Shown: positions 8,412 through 19,140, counted from the stretch's first letter. The stretch: 64,000 bases of DNA from Streptococcus cristatus (GCF_008369405.1 NZ_VSJJ01000001.1:246523-310522); one strand, 5' to 3'. Program-made: numbers and translations. Notes: generated from the letters alone by a model not told the origin.

Positions 8412-9296
8412 TTAGGCAGCGGTTAATTTCTTGTGTAAATAGCTTCCGAGTTTGCGTGCTCCAAAGTTAAAAATCAAGATAAAGATGAGGAGCACAGCAG
8501 CAGAACCTGCTGATACGATAGTAGCATCAGGAATGGTTCCTTCACTGTTGACCTTCCAGATGTGGACAGCCAAGGTTTCTGCTTGACGGAAGATTGAGAT
8601 AGGACTGGTAACACTGAGGATATTCCAGTTAGACCAGTCAAGGGCTGGAGCGGATTGTCCTGCCGTATAGATAAGAGCGGCAGCCTCACCAAAGATACGG
8701 CCAGAGGCCAAGACAACACCTGTTACGATACCTGGAAGGGCTTCTGAAATGACGACATGGACCACAGTCTCCCAACGAGAAATTCCGAGGGCCAGACCAG
8801 CCTCACGTTGTGTATGGTGAACGTGTTTTAAACTGTCCTCAACATTTCGAGTCATCTGAGGGAGGTTAAAGACCGTCAAGGCCAAGGCACCTGAAATGAT
8901 TGAAAATCCATACTCAAACTGGACTACAAAAATCAAGTAACCAAAGAGACCCACAACGACTGATGGTAGAGAAGACAAAATCTCAATACAGGTTCTGACA
9001 AAATTTGTCACAGGACCCTTTTTTGCATATTCAGCTAGGTAAATCCCAGCCCCCATAGACAAAGGCACAGAGATAATCAAGGTAATGACTAAAAGGAAGA
9101 AGGAATTGTAGAGCTGAATCCCAATACCACCACCAGCTTGATAGGAAGAAGATTTACCCGTCAGAAAAGACCAAGAGATATGCGGCAATCCTCTTACCAG
9201 GATATAAAGAATCAGGGAGGCAAGGATAGCAACAATGATACCAGCTATCGTGTAGAGAATACCAGTCGCCAATTTATCTAATTTCTTAGCGTGCAT
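8412..9296 (-). CDS. pstA: Phosphate ABC transporter permease PstA
   Basis: 294-residue permease with six predicted membrane spans and a binding-protein-dependent transport loop (REAGLALGISRWETVVHVVI...G, about 165-185) that contacts the ATPase. It forms the channel with PstC. The start overlaps the 3' end of pstC by 11 nt, indicating translational coupling. Confidence 0.95.
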   Translation of the reverse strand: MHAKKLDKLATGILYTIAGIIVAILASLILYILVRGLPHISWSFLTGKSSSYQAGGGIGIQLYNSFFLLVITLIISVPLSMGAGIYLAEYAKKGPVTNFVRTCIEILSSLPSVVVGLFGYLIFVVQFEYGFSIISGALALTVFNLPQMTRNVEDSLKHVHHTQREAGLALGISRWETVVHVVISEALPGIVTGVVLASGRIFGEAAALIYTAGQSAPALDWSNWNILSVTSPISIFRQAETLAVHIWKVNSEGTIPDATIVSAGSAAVLLIFILIFNFGARKLGSYLHKKLTAA

Positions 9297-10203
9297 AGTT
9301 TTTCTTACCTCTTTCTTTTGTAATCAATTTAATGACACTGTTAAAGGCCAGACTCATCAACAGCAAGACCAGAGCCAAGGACCAGAGGACATTGTTGTCA
9401 ACGGTTCCCATAACGGTATTTCCGATTCCCATAGTCAAAACGGAAGTCAGAGTCGCCGCAGGTGTTGTCAAAGAGGTTGGAATCACCGCAGAGTTACCAA
9501 CGACCATCTGAATGGCCAAGGCTTCCCCAAAGGCACGCGCCATTCCAAAAACCACCGCTGTAAAGATACCTGAGCGAGCAGCCTTGAGTGTTACCCGCCA
9601 AATAGTTTGCCAGCGCGTAGCCCCCATAGCCAAACTAGCTTCACGATAGTGACGCGGCACAGCACGAAGACTGTCTGTTGTCATAAAGGTAACGGTCGGC
9701 AAAATCATGACAAAAAGTACGAAAATACCAGATAAAATCCCAAATCCGGTACCACCAAAAACAGTCCGAACAAAGGGAACCACAACCTGCAAGCCGATAA
9801 ATCCGTAAACAACAGACGGAATGCCAACCAAGAGCTCGATTGCAGGCTGAAGAATCTTGGCCCCTTTAGGCGACACTTCAGTCATAAAGACAGCTGCTCC
9901 AATCGCAAATGGCGTTGCAATCAGAGCTGACAAAATTGTAACAATGAAAGACCCCAAGATCATGGGCAGAGCACCGAATTCCTTACCTGACGGATTCCAA
10001 GTGGAGCCAAATAAAAATTCAAACACATTGACTCCGTTGACAAAGAAAGTCGATAGACCTTTTTGTGCTACGAAGATTAGAATCATGGCTACAATCAGGA
10101 CGATTAAAGACAGGCAGGCAAAGGTGATATATTTACCAAATTTTTCCAGACGAGAGTTTTTCGAAGGGGATAGTAATTTCTTTGCTAATTCTTCATTTCT
10201 CAT
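9286..10203 (-). CDS. pstC: Phosphate ABC transporter permease PstC
   Basis: 305-residue permease with six predicted spans and the EAA-type loop [20 protein letters not shown] (about 188-207). It partners PstA. The 5' end overlaps the pstS stop by 4 nt, and its 3' end overlaps pstA by 11 nt. Confidence 0.95.
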   Translation of the reverse strand: MRNEELAKKLLSPSKNSRLEKFGKYITFACLSLIVLIVAMILIFVAQKGLSTFFVNGVNVFEFLFGSTWNPSGKEFGALPMILGSFIVTILSALIATPFAIGAAVFMTEVSPKGAKILQPAIELLVGIPSVVYGFIGLQVVVPFVRTVFGGTGFGILSGIFVLFVMILPTVTFMTTDSLRAVPRHYREASLAMGATRWQTIWRVTLKAARSGIFTAVVFGMARAFGEALAIQMVVGNSAVIPTSLTTPAATLTSVLTMGIGNTVMGTVDNNVLWSLALVLLLMSLAFNSVIKLITKERGKKNYAR

Positions 10204-11084
10204 TTGCTATCTCCTTTTAAGCTCGTAACATTTCCATCAGCATCTTTGCTGACCTGCATTTCCTTGATGGAAATATAGCCCATTCCTGAGACGATTCCAT
10301 CCTGAACTTCATCTGACAACATGTAGTCCAAAAACTCTGCTGCCAAGCCCTGAGGCTGACCAAGAGTATACATGTGTTCGTAAGACCAGAGTGGCCAAGC
10401 ATTGGTCGCAACATTCTTGGCAGTTGGCTCGTAGCCATTGAGCTTCAAAGTCTTGACAGAATCATCCACGTAAGCAAAGGCCAGATAAGAAATAGCTCCA
10501 GGAGTTTGGGAAACAATGGACTTAACCATCCCATTTGAATCCTGCTCCTGACTTTGAACGGCTGATTTACCATTCATGATGACACTGTCAAACGTTGCTC
10601 GAGAACCAGAGCTTGCCGCACGATTGATGATGGAAATTTCTAGGTTTTTCCCGCCCAGCTGCTTCCAGTTGGTCACTTCACCAGTAAAAATCTTCTGCAG
10701 TTGCTCCGCCGTTAAATTATCGACAGACACTTCTTTATTGACAATCACGGCAATTCCAGCGACTGCTACCTTGTGGTCAACAAGGGCTGAAGCATTAATC
10801 CCTTCTTTTTCCTCAGCAAACACATCTGAGTTGCCAATTTCAACCGCACCAGACTGAACCTGAGACAAGCCAGTACCTGATCCGCCACCTTGAACATTGA
10901 CTGTTTTTCCAATATTTGCCGAACCAAACTCATCCGCTGCAGCTTCAACGAGCGGCTGAAGAGCTGTAGAACCAACGGCAGTCATGGACTCCCCTCGGTC
11001 AATCCAGCTGGAGCAGGCAGACAGACTGACTGCAAATAGCACTAGAACCGCTGACAAAATCAGCTTATATTTTTTCTTCACCAT
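10200..11084 (-). CDS. pstS: Phosphate-binding lipoprotein PstS
   Basis: 294-residue extracellular solute-binding lipoprotein. The signal peptide [18 protein letters not shown] ends in the lipobox LSAC (Cys 24). Phosphate-binding motifs are visible: GSTALQPL (about 37-44), [14 protein letters not shown] (about 66-79) and the Ser/Arg-rich [13 protein letters not shown] (about 153-165). It captures phosphate and hands it to PstCA. It is first in the operon; GAGGAAAAAA precedes the ATG. The 97-nt upstream region holds direct TATAGTGG repeats and no good -35 box, as expected for an activator-dependent Pho promoter. Confidence 0.96.
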   Translation of the reverse strand: MVKKKYKLILSAVLVLFAVSLSACSSWIDRGESMTAVGSTALQPLVEAAADEFGSANIGKTVNVQGGGSGTGLSQVQSGAVEIGNSDVFAEEKEGINASALVDHKVAVAGIAVIVNKEVSVDNLTAEQLQKIFTGEVTNWKQLGGKNLEISIINRAASSGSRATFDSVIMNGKSAVQSQEQDSNGMVKSIVSQTPGAISYLAFAYVDDSVKTLKLNGYEPTAKNVATNAWPLWSYEHMYTLGQPQGLAAEFLDYMLSDEVQDGIVSGMGYISIKEMQVSKDADGNVTSLKGDSK

Positions 11085-11118
11085 TTTTTTCCTCGAAATC
11101 TTGAGAATAATAGTGGAA

Positions 11119-11161
11119 TGTCTACTTGAAAGAAACTGAAAATCCCACTATATCCACTATA
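11119..11161 (-). promoter_or_regulatory. Probable pst promoter region with tandem TATAGTGG
   Basis: On the minus strand two TATAGTGG units are separated by a single A (about 11143-11159), 60-75 nt upstream of pstS. Either TATAGT could serve as -10 box, and neither has a recognisable -35. CCACTAT further downstream (about 11107-11113 as transcribed) can pair with either copy. I infer a phosphate-regulated start but cannot identify a PnpR/PhoB box with confidence. Confidence 0.3.
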
Positions 11162-11181
11162 ACATAGAAAGAGGGCTTTGC

Positions 11182-12495
11182 CTAGTCTTTTGAACGAAAG
11201 CGAAGCCCTTTAGGGAAATAATTTTTCAAGGTATTTCCAGTAATTTTTGCAAAGCCCAGACCATTACCTTGGGCAAGCACTTGATACCAACCATTTGGAT
11301 AGTTTTGAGAGAGTCGAACCGTCTCGCCTGCTACATATTTGCTAAAGGACTCATCATCAATCTCAAGGACTGAGACGACTTCACTAGGTCTCAAGGCTAA
11401 ACCTAAGGCAAAGCTCGGTTCAAAGCGATTTTTCTTAAATTCTCCTAGATGCAGGCCATTGCGAGCAATTTTCAGCTTAGACATGTCTGGCAGTCCAGCT
11501 GGCAGTAGATACAGATTGTCACCAAAAGTATCTAAATGTCCTTCTAGCTCAATGTTTAGATGCTTTTTCTGGAAATCTTGCCAGAGTTTTCTTTGCTCAG
11601 CTGTCAATTTATTTCTAACTGCTTTAATTTTTTTAGCAGATTGACTTCCTGTAAAGCAAAATTTCGCTACAAACTGCCCTTCTCCTTTGAAACGGTGGGG
11701 ATACATACGAGCTGTTTCTGGAAAATCAGTCCCCGCAACCATACCATTGATTTTGGGTATTTCAAGCAATTCCAAAGGAAAATTCTCTAAAAGCCAAGCG
11801 ACAATTTCTTCATTTTCTTCTGGTGCCCAAGTGCAGGTCGAATAGACCAGCTGCCCGCCTGTTGCTAACATCTTGATAGCGTCCGCTAAAATTTCTCGCT
11901 GCAGAGGCGCACACTGAGCAGGATATTCTGGGTTCCAATACTGAGTGGCATCTGGCTGCTTGCGAAACATCCCTTCGCCAGAGCAAGGAGCATCCAGAAC
12001 AATGAGGTCAAAATAGCCCTGATAAACCTTAGCCAATCTATCCGCAGATTCATTGGTGACAAGAACATTTCGCGCTCCAAACCGCTCAATGTTTTCTACC
12101 AAAATTTTACTACGTTTGGCATTGATTTCGTTAGAAACCAGCAAACCTGTATTTTCTAGATAAGAGAGTAAATGGGTAGATTTTCCGCCTGGTGCAGCCG
12201 CTAAGTCCAAAACTTTCATGCCCTTTTGCGGCGCTGCAACTTGGGCAACCATTTGGGCAGCCGGCTCCTGAGAATAAACCAGACCCGTGACGTGTTCTAC
12301 CGACTTACCAGACACTTTTCCGTAATAACCCCAGTCTGTGTTCGGAATCGCATCCGCAAATTCTTTCTGAGTTTCTTTTAAAGGATTGCTTCGAAAGGCT
12401 GAAATCGGCTCTTGATCAAAAGTCGCAAAAAAAGCCTCTGCTTCCTGACCCAAGAGCTCCTCATACTTTTCCTTAAAACCTACTGGAAAGTCCAT
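11182..12495 (-). CDS. rsmF: RsmF/RsmB-family 16S rRNA (cytosine-C5) methyltransferase
   Basis: 437-residue SAM-dependent RNA m5C methyltransferase. The SAM-binding DLAAAPGGKSTHLL is at about 95-108. The two catalytic cysteines lie in DAPCSGEGMF (about 169-178) and YSTCTWAPEENEE (about 219-231). The C-terminal third resembles the PUA-like/RsmF ferredoxin domains that bind rRNA. The ATG at 12495 directly follows the TAG of the upstream gene (1-nt gap) and is preferred over an ATG 60 nt upstream that lies inside that gene. It is the last gene of the spx operon. Confidence 0.9.
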   Translation of the reverse strand: MDFPVGFKEKYEELLGQEAEAFFATFDQEPISAFRSNPLKETQKEFADAIPNTDWGYYGKVSGKSVEHVTGLVYSQEPAAQMVAQVAAPQKGMKVLDLAAAPGGKSTHLLSYLENTGLLVSNEINAKRSKILVENIERFGARNVLVTNESADRLAKVYQGYFDLIVLDAPCSGEGMFRKQPDATQYWNPEYPAQCAPLQREILADAIKMLATGGQLVYSTCTWAPEENEEIVAWLLENFPLELLEIPKINGMVAGTDFPETARMYPHRFKGEGQFVAKFCFTGSQSAKKIKAVRNKLTAEQRKLWQDFQKKHLNIELEGHLDTFGDNLYLLPAGLPDMSKLKIARNGLHLGEFKKNRFEPSFALGLALRPSEVVSVLEIDDESFSKYVAGETVRLSQNYPNGWYQVLAQGNGLGFAKITGNTLKNYFPKGLRFRSKD

Positions 12496-12496
12496 A

Positions 12497-13267
12497 CTAG
12501 CCTTTTCCCTTTCGTAAATACTCTTGTAATTCGTCCAACTTGCACTTTGGTGCAATCATAATCGGCTCCTGGGTCTGAAAATTTGGACGATTGCCATCTA
12601 GAGTCTGAATGACGAAGCCCAGTTTGTCAGCCATCACATAGGCCGCTGCATAGTCCCAAGGCCAATTATAAGAGAAATAGGCGGCTAACCCACCAGCCAA
12701 GGTCTTAGCAAAACTAATCCCAGCACTACCATAGACACGCACACCTAAGCAATCACGAGCTAAATCAGCTAGTCCCCAGTGATTATGCTCCAGCATACTA
12801 GCATTTGAAGCCATAAGATATTGCTGCAAGGGCTTATCGATAAAAGCAGATAATTTCCGTTCATTACAGTAAACATCAAAAGCCCCACCTCCATGAAAAA
12901 GCTGGTCTCTTGTCACATCGTAAATCAAGCCGAACTTGCCCTGCCCATTTTCAAAATAAGCCAACATAATAGCAAAATCAGCCCGCTGGGTGATGAAATT
13001 ATTGGTACCGTCAATGGGATCAATCACCCAGACATTGCCATCCGTGATGTCGTGTCGCAGGTCATTTTCTTCAGCCAAAATCGCGTCGTTCGGATACTGA
13101 GTTAAAATTTTCCCGACCAGGTCATCCTGGATGATCCGATCCATTTGAGTCACCAAGTCAGTCGGACTGCTCTTTTGTAGGACATCCAAGTCATCGTAGA
13201 GATGCTCCCTTAAAAAAGCGCCTGCCTGATAAACTATTTCTTTCGCAAAATGAAATTTATTTTCCAA
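12497..13267 (-). CDS. Inositol monophosphatase family protein
   Basis: 256-residue Mg-dependent phosphatase of the SuhB/IMPase fold. The metal-binding motifs are EEN (loop ILAEEND, about 68-74), DPIDGTNNF (about 91-99) and the C-terminal [14 protein letters not shown] (about 209-222). The substrate in Gram-positives is uncertain: inositol phosphate, 3'-phosphoadenosine 5'-phosphate or sugar phosphates. It overlaps the UPF0223 gene by 11 nt and abuts rsmF, all as one operon. Confidence 0.88.
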   Translation of the reverse strand: MENKFHFAKEIVYQAGAFLREHLYDDLDVLQKSSPTDLVTQMDRIIQDDLVGKILTQYPNDAILAEENDLRHDITDGNVWVIDPIDGTNNFITQRADFAIMLAYFENGQGKFGLIYDVTRDQLFHGGGAFDVYCNERKLSAFIDKPLQQYLMASNASMLEHNHWGLADLARDCLGVRVYGSAGISFAKTLAGGLAAYFSYNWPWDYAAAYVMADKLGFVIQTLDGNRPNFQTQEPIMIAPKCKLDELQEYLRKGKG

Positions 13268-13535
13268 GAGAAATCATTCCTTTCCCTTTCCTTTTTGCCT
13301 CCTGAACAGCCCGATAAAGAGAATAGCCACTGACCGTCTCAAACTCACGGCCGAGTCGCTTCTCTTCTCCCTTGCTGGGAACAACTTTCTTGAAGACTGC
13401 ATAGGACTGTAGCAGTTTCTCCGCTTGAATCTTCTGTTCATAGGCTTGCTCTACGTCATTAAAAAAAGAAAGCACTGAAGCAAGCTCTTCAGTGCTCCAC
13501 GATAAGTCTAGTGGGTAACTATAATTTTTTTCCAT
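13257..13535 (-). CDS. UPF0223 family protein
   Basis: 92-residue, helix-rich, charged protein ([20 protein letters not shown]) matching the UPF0223/YktA family of Firmicutes. The function is not established. It is 3 nt downstream of the spx stop and overlaps the IMPase gene by 11 nt; this spx-UPF0223 pairing recurs in streptococci. Confidence 0.85.
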   Translation of the reverse strand: MEKNYSYPLDLSWSTEELASVLSFFNDVEQAYEQKIQAEKLLQSYAVFKKVVPSKGEEKRLGREFETVSGYSLYRAVQEAKRKGKGMISLGK

Positions 13536-13538
13536 ATT

Positions 13539-13937
13539 TTAAATATCAGCACGCATGGTTGCGGCTCTTAGTTCTTCTTTCCGATAGCCTCTAGGCAAGA
13601 AAGCACGGATTTCATCTTCATTGAACCCGATTTGCATTCGTTTACCATCCAGGATAATTGGGCGACGCAAAAGACTAGGATTTTCCTCAATCAGCTTAAT
13701 AAGTGTTGAAATCGATAAATCCTCTACATCTAAATCTAGTTTTTGAAAAATTTTTGAGCGGGTTGAGATGATGTCATCAGTGCCATTTTCTGTCAATGAA
13801 AGAATGTGTTGCAATTCTGGAGCAGACAGAGGGCTCGTCATGATATTATGCTCCGTAAATGGAACTTCATGACCAATCAACCAAGCACGCGCCTTGCGAC
13901 AGGAAGTGCAGCTAGGCGATAAAAATAGTGTAATCAT
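13539..13937 (-). CDS. spxA: Spx-family redox regulator (SpxA)
   Basis: 132-residue ArsC-fold protein that binds the RNA polymerase alpha C-terminal domain and redirects transcription under thiol or peroxide stress. The redox switch CxxC is C10-x-x-C13 (SCTSCRKARAWL), and the RRPI motif near residue 92 is present. Streptococci carry two Spx proteins; the neighbourhood with UPF0223 and ribF suggests SpxA1, but a close comparison is needed to settle which paralogue it is. A TATAAT box (13975-13980, minus) lies about 40 nt upstream. Confidence 0.92.
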   Translation of the reverse strand: MITLFLSPSCTSCRKARAWLIGHEVPFTEHNIMTSPLSAPELQHILSLTENGTDDIISTRSKIFQKLDLDVEDLSISTLIKLIEENPSLLRRPIILDGKRMQIGFNEDEIRAFLPRGYRKEELRAATMRADI

Positions 13938-14056
13938 GCTGTTCTCTTCTTATTTTTATATAGTAACTAACTCTATTATACTAAATTTTATCTCTCTTGA
14001 CTAGATATTTTTAAGAATCGGCTTGAAATACTAAGAAAAATATCAAAAACTAACAT

Positions 14057-14983
14057 TTATTCCGAACATTCCCAGTTTCTTGCCACTTCTTCATCACTCT
14101 TTAACTGACCAACCAGTTCTTCAATACCATCAAATTTGACCATATCACGAATCTTATCCAGCCAGATAATTCGAATCGTATCGCCATAGATTTCCTCCGC
14201 AAAATCAAATAGATTGGCCTCAAACCGAAGTTCATCTCCTTCAAAGGTTACATTTTTTCCAACACTAGCCATACCTCGATAAATCTTGCCATTGTGCTCA
14301 ACATCTACCACATAGACACCATCTGCTGGCAAAATCACGCGATCCAATGGTGCTAGATTAGCTGTCGGGTAGCCAATGGTGCGCCCTCTAGCATTGCCAT
14401 GAACCACAATGCCCCGAGTAGAGAGAGGATAGCCTAGTAGCTGATGCGCCTTGGCAACATCACCGTTTTGAATAGTCTCTCTAATCCGAGTAGAAGAAAT
14501 CTTTTTCTCATCTTGATTAACTGATGAGACGATGACAATCTGACCATCGAAATAGTCTGCAAGCTCCTCTGCCTTTCTCTTGTCAGATCCAAAATGGTAA
14601 TCAAAACCTGCCACAACTGCTTTCGCTTTAAGTGCAGCAACGTACTTATCAAAAAATTCTTGGGCTGTATTTTTAGAAAAGTGGCTAGTAAAGTCAATCA
14701 AGTAAAGGTAGTCCACACCCAAATTTTCTAAGTGAGCAGCGCGTTCCTCAGGATGATTCAAATGCAACATCAACTCTGGCTGATAGCGGACAAAAGCCAA
14801 TTTGGGTGACTCAGGAAAGGTCAGTACAGCAATCTTCAGTCCTTGCTTCTCTGCGATTTTCCTTGCTTCCTTAAAAAGTCTCTGATGTCCCTTATGAAGG
14901 CCGTCAAAATAGCCCAAGACCAAGACTGTATCTTCTTCCTGCTTTATCTCTAATTCATTATTTATTCGTCTTATTTTCATCAT
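14057..14983 (-). CDS. ribF: Bifunctional riboflavin kinase / FAD synthetase RibF
   Basis: 308-residue enzyme making FMN and then FAD from riboflavin. The N-terminal adenylyltransferase domain has GYFDGLHKGH (about 24-33) and ISSTRIRETI (about 161-170). The C-terminal flavokinase domain (about 185-300) has GRTIGYPTANL and the IYRGMASVG strand. The start is MMK: either ATG (14983 or 14980) is possible, and TAGGAAAA fits the second slightly better. It is monocistronic as far as I can see. Confidence 0.95.
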   Translation of the reverse strand: MMKIRRINNELEIKQEEDTVLVLGYFDGLHKGHQRLFKEARKIAEKQGLKIAVLTFPESPKLAFVRYQPELMLHLNHPEERAAHLENLGVDYLYLIDFTSHFSKNTAQEFFDKYVAALKAKAVVAGFDYHFGSDKRKAEELADYFDGQIVIVSSVNQDEKKISSTRIRETIQNGDVAKAHQLLGYPLSTRGIVVHGNARGRTIGYPTANLAPLDRVILPADGVYVVDVEHNGKIYRGMASVGKNVTFEGDELRFEANLFDFAEEIYGDTIRIIWLDKIRDMVKFDGIEELVGQLKSDEEVARNWECSE

Positions 14984-15123
14984 TTTCCTATTTTACTATG
15001 TATCCGCTTTTTTTACAACAAATTAAATCCCATGAAAAGAACTTCTATTGCTCCAAGAAAACACCTTGCTATCTCTAACAAAGTGTCTCTATCAATATCG
15101 CAAAAACTATGAAACTACGCTGG

Positions 15124-16125
15124 TTACTGACGATCATCATAGCCGTTTGGATGACTGGAATGCCATTTCCAAGCGGTTTCGATAATGGTTTCGATATTGT
15201 CAAATTTCGGCTGCCAGCCCAGAACATTTCTCGCCTTCTCAGAGGAAGCAATCAGCGTATCTGGATCCCCTGGGCGCCGCTCTGCTATTTCCAAAGGAAT
15301 CGGATGTCCGGTCACCTTGCGGGCTGCTTCTACAATCTGAAGGTTAGAAAAGCCAGTCGAAGAGCCAAGGTTAAAGGCATCCGAAGGTTGACCGGCACGC
15401 AGATGCTCAACAGCCAAAATATGAGCGTCAGCTAAGTCGAAAGGATGGACATAATCGCGGACATTGGTCCCGTCTGGAGTATCGTAATCATCGCCAAAGA
15501 CAGCAATCTTTTCGCGTTTGCCCTGAGCCACCTGAAGCACGATGGGCAGGAGATGGGTTTCAGGTCCGTGATCCTCACCGATTGAACCGTCAGGTTTGGC
15601 ACCGGCCACATTGAAATAACGCAGGGCTACAAACTTGATGCCATAGGCCTGGTCTGCCCAACGCATAATAGTCTCCATCATAAGCTTGCTCTCACCATAA
15701 GGATTGATAGGCTTTTGCGGAGTCGTTTCCAGAATCGGCACTTCCTCAGGAATACCATAAGTCGCCGCTGTCGAAGAAAAGACAATATTTTTAACACTGC
15801 ATTCCTGCATGACTTCCAAGAGAGAAACCATACCGGCTGTGTTATTGTCAAAATACTTGAGCGGGTCCACCATAGACTCTGCTACCAGTGAAAAAGCAGC
15901 AAAGTGAATGACTGCATCGATAGATGGATGTTTGGCAAAGACATCACGCATAAAGTCCTTATCCGCCAAATCCCCCTCATAAAAGACCGCTTTCGGATGG
16001 ACAGCTGCCCGATGGCCAGTCACCAAATTATCAACGACGACTACCTCTTCCTTGCCTGCCGCTACCAGACGGTCTACCATGTGCGAGCCGATATAGCCAG
16101 CTCCACCTAATACTAAAATTGCCAT
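15124..16125 (-). CDS. galE: UDP-glucose 4-epimerase GalE
   Basis: 333-residue short-chain dehydrogenase/reductase-fold epimerase. The NAD-binding GGAGYIGSH is at about 6-14, the catalytic Ser/Thr in FSSTAATYG (about 118-126), and YxxxK in YGESKLMME (about 143-151). It interconverts UDP-galactose and UDP-glucose, closing the Leloir pathway. AAAGGAAG 4 nt before the ATG at 16125 fixes this start; a longer frame adds 14 unlikely residues. It is the last gene of galK-galT-galE. Confidence 0.95.
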   Translation of the reverse strand: MAILVLGGAGYIGSHMVDRLVAAGKEEVVVVDNLVTGHRAAVHPKAVFYEGDLADKDFMRDVFAKHPSIDAVIHFAAFSLVAESMVDPLKYFDNNTAGMVSLLEVMQECSVKNIVFSSTAATYGIPEEVPILETTPQKPINPYGESKLMMETIMRWADQAYGIKFVALRYFNVAGAKPDGSIGEDHGPETHLLPIVLQVAQGKREKIAVFGDDYDTPDGTNVRDYVHPFDLADAHILAVEHLRAGQPSDAFNLGSSTGFSNLQIVEAARKVTGHPIPLEIAERRPGDPDTLIASSEKARNVLGWQPKFDNIETIIETAWKWHSSHPNGYDDRQ

Positions 16126-16170
16126 AAAACTTCCTTTCCCTGTTACGCTAGATTCATTATAACACATTTC

Positions 16171-17652
16171 CTAGGGCTGGATGCCAACGGATTGAACGAA
16201 GCGCATGAAAGCCTCCTGCCCTTCCTCTGTTCGCTTGTAAACTCCCGCATCTTCCAGTACTCGGCTGAAAATTTGTCCAACCGAGGCCTGAACTACTCCT
16301 TCCACCGTCTCAGCGGTAACATCTGGATTCTGCTCTTTGAGTTGATTGGCCCACTCCTGATGATAGGCAGCGACCTGACATTCTTCTCCCAGCAGAAACA
16401 GTTCAACTTGTTTGAGTTCTTCCTTGAGCCGAGGCGGCAGAATAGCCAGTCCCATAACTTCAATTAGACCGATATTTTCTTTCTTAATATGCTGCACATC
16501 TGCATGAGGGTGATAAATGCCGTCAGGATGTTCTGGGGAAGTTTGATTGTCCCGCAAGACCAAGTCTAGCTCAAAAGATCCATCTTTCCTGCGGGCAATC
16601 GGTGTGATGGTATGGTGCGGTTCACCCTCAGACTCTGCCAACACCTGCACACTTGGGTCAGAATAAGTCCGCCAAACTTGCAAGATCTTGTCAGCCAACT
16701 CAATCAACTGTTCCTTATTCTCAGATCTCAGCCGAATGACGGACATGGGCCATTTGACAATGCCTGCTTCCACCTCTTCAAATCCGCTAAAAGTAAAGCT
16801 GCAATCCAGCTCTGCTATTTCCATAGGGAAGGTATGACGTCCGCCCTGATAGTGGTCGTGGGTCAGAATAGAGCCGCCGACAATAGGCAGGTCGGCATTT
16901 GAGCCTGCGAAATAGCCTGGAAAGGTCTCGACGATGTCCAGCAGGCGCTCAAAGGTCAGCCGGCTAATGGCCATAGGAAGGTGCTGGCTGTGCAGAAAGA
17001 TGCAATGTTCATTAAAATAAGCATAGGGCGAATACTGGAAGCCCCACTCCTGTCCAGCCAAATCAAATCGAATAATACGATGGTTGGCGCGGGCTGGGTG
17101 GTCCAAGCGACCTTGGTAACCTTCATTTTCCATGCAAAGCTGGCAGGCTGGATAATGGCTATTCTTAGCCTTTTTAGCTGCCGCAATTTCCTTGGGATCC
17201 TTTTCAGGCTTAGAGAGATTGATGGTGATTTCCAGATCTCCGTAGACAGTCTGCGCTTTAAAAGCAATGTTTTTAGCAATAGCCTTGACCTTGATGTAAT
17301 CATTTTTTTGGCTAAGCTGGTAAAAATCAGCTACGGCTTGCTCAGGATTGGAAGCATAAGTCGTCCAGAATTCCCGATTGAGCTGGCTAGGGGCAGGGGT
17401 AATAAAGTTCATGAGCTCAGCTCCAAGGATTTCACGCGCAGTCTGACTATCTTCAATGGTTTCTAGTCCAACTGCCTCCTCGACCAGCTGGTCCTTAAGG
17501 TCAATCAACTCATCCAGATTCGTTTCAACTTCCAAAACACCTTCGCCCACTCGAGCCAAAACACGATTGCTCAGATAGATGGTGTCCATTTCTTCAAAAG
17601 TGCTATTGTCAATCACTGCTGACACAAAAGCATCCAGTAACTTCTTGGACAT
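16171..17652 (-). CDS. galT: Galactose-1-phosphate uridylyltransferase, type 2
   Basis: 493-residue type-2 (Firmicute) GalT, distinct in sequence from the 350-residue E. coli type. It moves UMP from UDP-glucose to galactose-1-phosphate. Visible segments include [13 protein letters not shown] (about 170-182), [15 protein letters not shown] (about 213-227) and the catalytic-type DHYQGGRH (about 264-271). It follows galK after a 219-nt gap that contains repeat copy B in the opposite orientation. Confidence 0.95.
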   Translation of the reverse strand: MSKKLLDAFVSAVIDNSTFEEMDTIYLSNRVLARVGEGVLEVETNLDELIDLKDQLVEEAVGLETIEDSQTAREILGAELMNFITPAPSQLNREFWTTYASNPEQAVADFYQLSQKNDYIKVKAIAKNIAFKAQTVYGDLEITINLSKPEKDPKEIAAAKKAKNSHYPACQLCMENEGYQGRLDHPARANHRIIRFDLAGQEWGFQYSPYAYFNEHCIFLHSQHLPMAISRLTFERLLDIVETFPGYFAGSNADLPIVGGSILTHDHYQGGRHTFPMEIAELDCSFTFSGFEEVEAGIVKWPMSVIRLRSENKEQLIELADKILQVWRTYSDPSVQVLAESEGEPHHTITPIARRKDGSFELDLVLRDNQTSPEHPDGIYHPHADVQHIKKENIGLIEVMGLAILPPRLKEELKQVELFLLGEECQVAAYHQEWANQLKEQNPDVTAETVEGVVQASVGQIFSRVLEDAGVYKRTEEGQEAFMRFVQSVGIQP

Positions 17653-17675
17653 AGATCTTCCTTTCTTTTTCTAGT

Positions 17676-17852
17676 AAAGAGAGTGGGACAGAAATCGGTA
17701 ATTCGTTAGAATTCGATTTTGTCGTCCCACCTCCGCACAGTTGATTAGGGCTGTAAAAGCTGATGAAATCAGCGTAATAGAGCCCACTCAACCACTGCGT
17801 CTTGCTCGACAATCCAAAGACAATTGAGAGGCTAGGACTTTTTTCCCAGACC
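17676..17852 (+). repeat. Three-hairpin MITE-like repeat, copy B (inside the gal operon, antisense)
   Basis: The element reads on the plus strand from AAAGAGAGTGGGACAG to the region of the GAGGCTAGGAC hairpin, opposite to galK-galT transcription. Its first two modules match copies A and C closely. The third hairpin is decayed: GAGGCTAGGAC is followed by TTTTTT and CCCAGACCC, so the stem is broken and the loop enlarged. In the gal mRNA direction it lacks a T run, so it should not terminate. Confidence 0.88.
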
Positions 17853-17871
17853 CAAGTTTCTTTTCTGTGAG

Positions 17872-19050
17872 TTAGTCCAGCACTCGACTTCCACTAGCTA
17901 CTTCTGCGATGTAGAAGCTAGGTTCATAGCCGACAACTTCTTGATACTTGCGGCCGACATTTTCTTTGAATGTGTCCACAGCGTCCTTATGAACTAAAGC
18001 AATGGCACAACCACCAAAGCCAGCTCCGGTCATACGAGCTCCCAGAACACCTTCTTGCTCCCAAGCCGTGTGAACCAAGGTGTCAAGCTCTAGACCAGTC
18101 ACTTCATAGTCATGCTCTAATGAAATATGAGACGCATTCATGAGACGGCCAAACTTTTCAAGATTGCCTGCTTGCAAAGCTGCCCTCGCCTGCGAAGTGC
18201 GTTGATTTTCCAAAACGGCATGGCGAGCTCGTTTGAGGCGATCTTCATCTTCTATCAGATAGCTATACTCGTCAAAGGACCACTCATTTAATTCCCCCAA
18301 GGTAGCAATAGACAGCTTGCGATTAAGCTCTTCAACGGCTTTTTCACACTCCGCCCGACGCTCATTGTATTTAGAGTCAGCCAATTCACGACGTTTGTTG
18401 GTATTCATAATCACTACGACATTGTCCTTGAGAACAAGCGGCACCAAATCATATTCAAGAGTATTGGTATCTAGGTAAATGGCTCGCTGGTCAGCGCCCA
18501 TTCCAATAGCAAACTGATCCATAATACCAGAATTAACCCCGATAAAATCATTCTCAGTTAATTTACCGATTTTCACTAGATCCAGACGTTCTAACTGCAA
18601 ATCAAAAAGTTTCTCAGCAATAATACCGGTCAAAAGCTCTAGTGACGCAGATGAAGATAAGCCAGATCCGTTGGGAATATTTCCATAAACATAGACATCC
18701 ATGCCTTGATCGATCGTATGCCCCGCCTCCTGTAGAAAATGCAGAACTCCTTTTGGATAGTTGGTCCAGTTATGCTCAGGCTCAAAGCGTAGATTTTCCA
18801 GTGGCACTTCAATAATCCCTTTTTCTTCAAAATTCCCTGAGAAGAATCGCAAGAGCTGGTCGTCCCGCTTACGAGCCGCTCCATAAGTTCCTAGAGAAAT
18901 TGCTGCAGGAAAGACATGGCCGCCGTTATAGTCCGTATGCTCACCAATCAGATTGATCCGACCAGGTGAAAAGAATGTGTGATCCGCTTCTACTCCAAAA
19001 ACTTTGGCAAAATCTGCGCGGATCTGCTCTACTGAAATGACATTTGACAT
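17872..19050 (-). CDS. galK: Galactokinase GalK
   Basis: 392-residue GHMP-family kinase phosphorylating galactose at C1. Motifs are the galactokinase signature [15 protein letters not shown] (about 30-44), the ATP-binding [13 protein letters not shown] (about 127-139) and the C-terminal [13 protein letters not shown] (about 341-353). First gene of the gal operon, it is transcribed from a promoter facing galR and overlapped by GalR-like palindromes and a CcpA site. Confidence 0.96.
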   Translation of the reverse strand: MSNVISVEQIRADFAKVFGVEADHTFFSPGRINLIGEHTDYNGGHVFPAAISLGTYGAARKRDDQLLRFFSGNFEEKGIIEVPLENLRFEPEHNWTNYPKGVLHFLQEAGHTIDQGMDVYVYGNIPNGSGLSSSASLELLTGIIAEKLFDLQLERLDLVKIGKLTENDFIGVNSGIMDQFAIGMGADQRAIYLDTNTLEYDLVPLVLKDNVVVIMNTNKRRELADSKYNERRAECEKAVEELNRKLSIATLGELNEWSFDEYSYLIEDEDRLKRARHAVLENQRTSQARAALQAGNLEKFGRLMNASHISLEHDYEVTGLELDTLVHTAWEQEGVLGARMTGAGFGGCAIALVHKDAVDTFKENVGRKYQEVVGYEPSFYIAEVASGSRVLD

Positions 19051-19082
19051 AAGCTATACTCCTTTAAAATAAATGTTTGGTA

Positions 19083-19097
19083 TTGTAATCGTTTTCT
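19083..19097. promoter_or_regulatory. CcpA binding site (cre) in the galK leader
   Basis: TTGTAATCGTTTTCT fits the cre consensus WTGNAANCGNWNNCW at every fixed position. It lies just downstream of the galK -10 box, a position where CcpA blocks transcription when preferred sugars are present. Confidence 0.7.
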
Positions 19098-19104
19098 TAT
19101 CTTT

Positions 19105-19133
19105 ATTATAACTATTTTCGAGTAAAACTTCAA
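19105..19133 (-). promoter_or_regulatory. galK promoter
   Basis: On the minus strand TTGAAG (19128-19133), a 17-nt spacer, and TATAAT (19105-19110). The transcript would begin about 50 nt before the galK ATG. Confidence 0.7.
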
Positions 19134-19140
19134 TGAATTT

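Noticed and set aside
14990..15018. ribF promoter TTGTAA-17-TAAAAT, which would make ribF nearly leaderless
   Set aside because: Transcription would start at the ATG and skip the visible TAGGAAA ribosome site, so the match is probably chance in AT-rich sequence.
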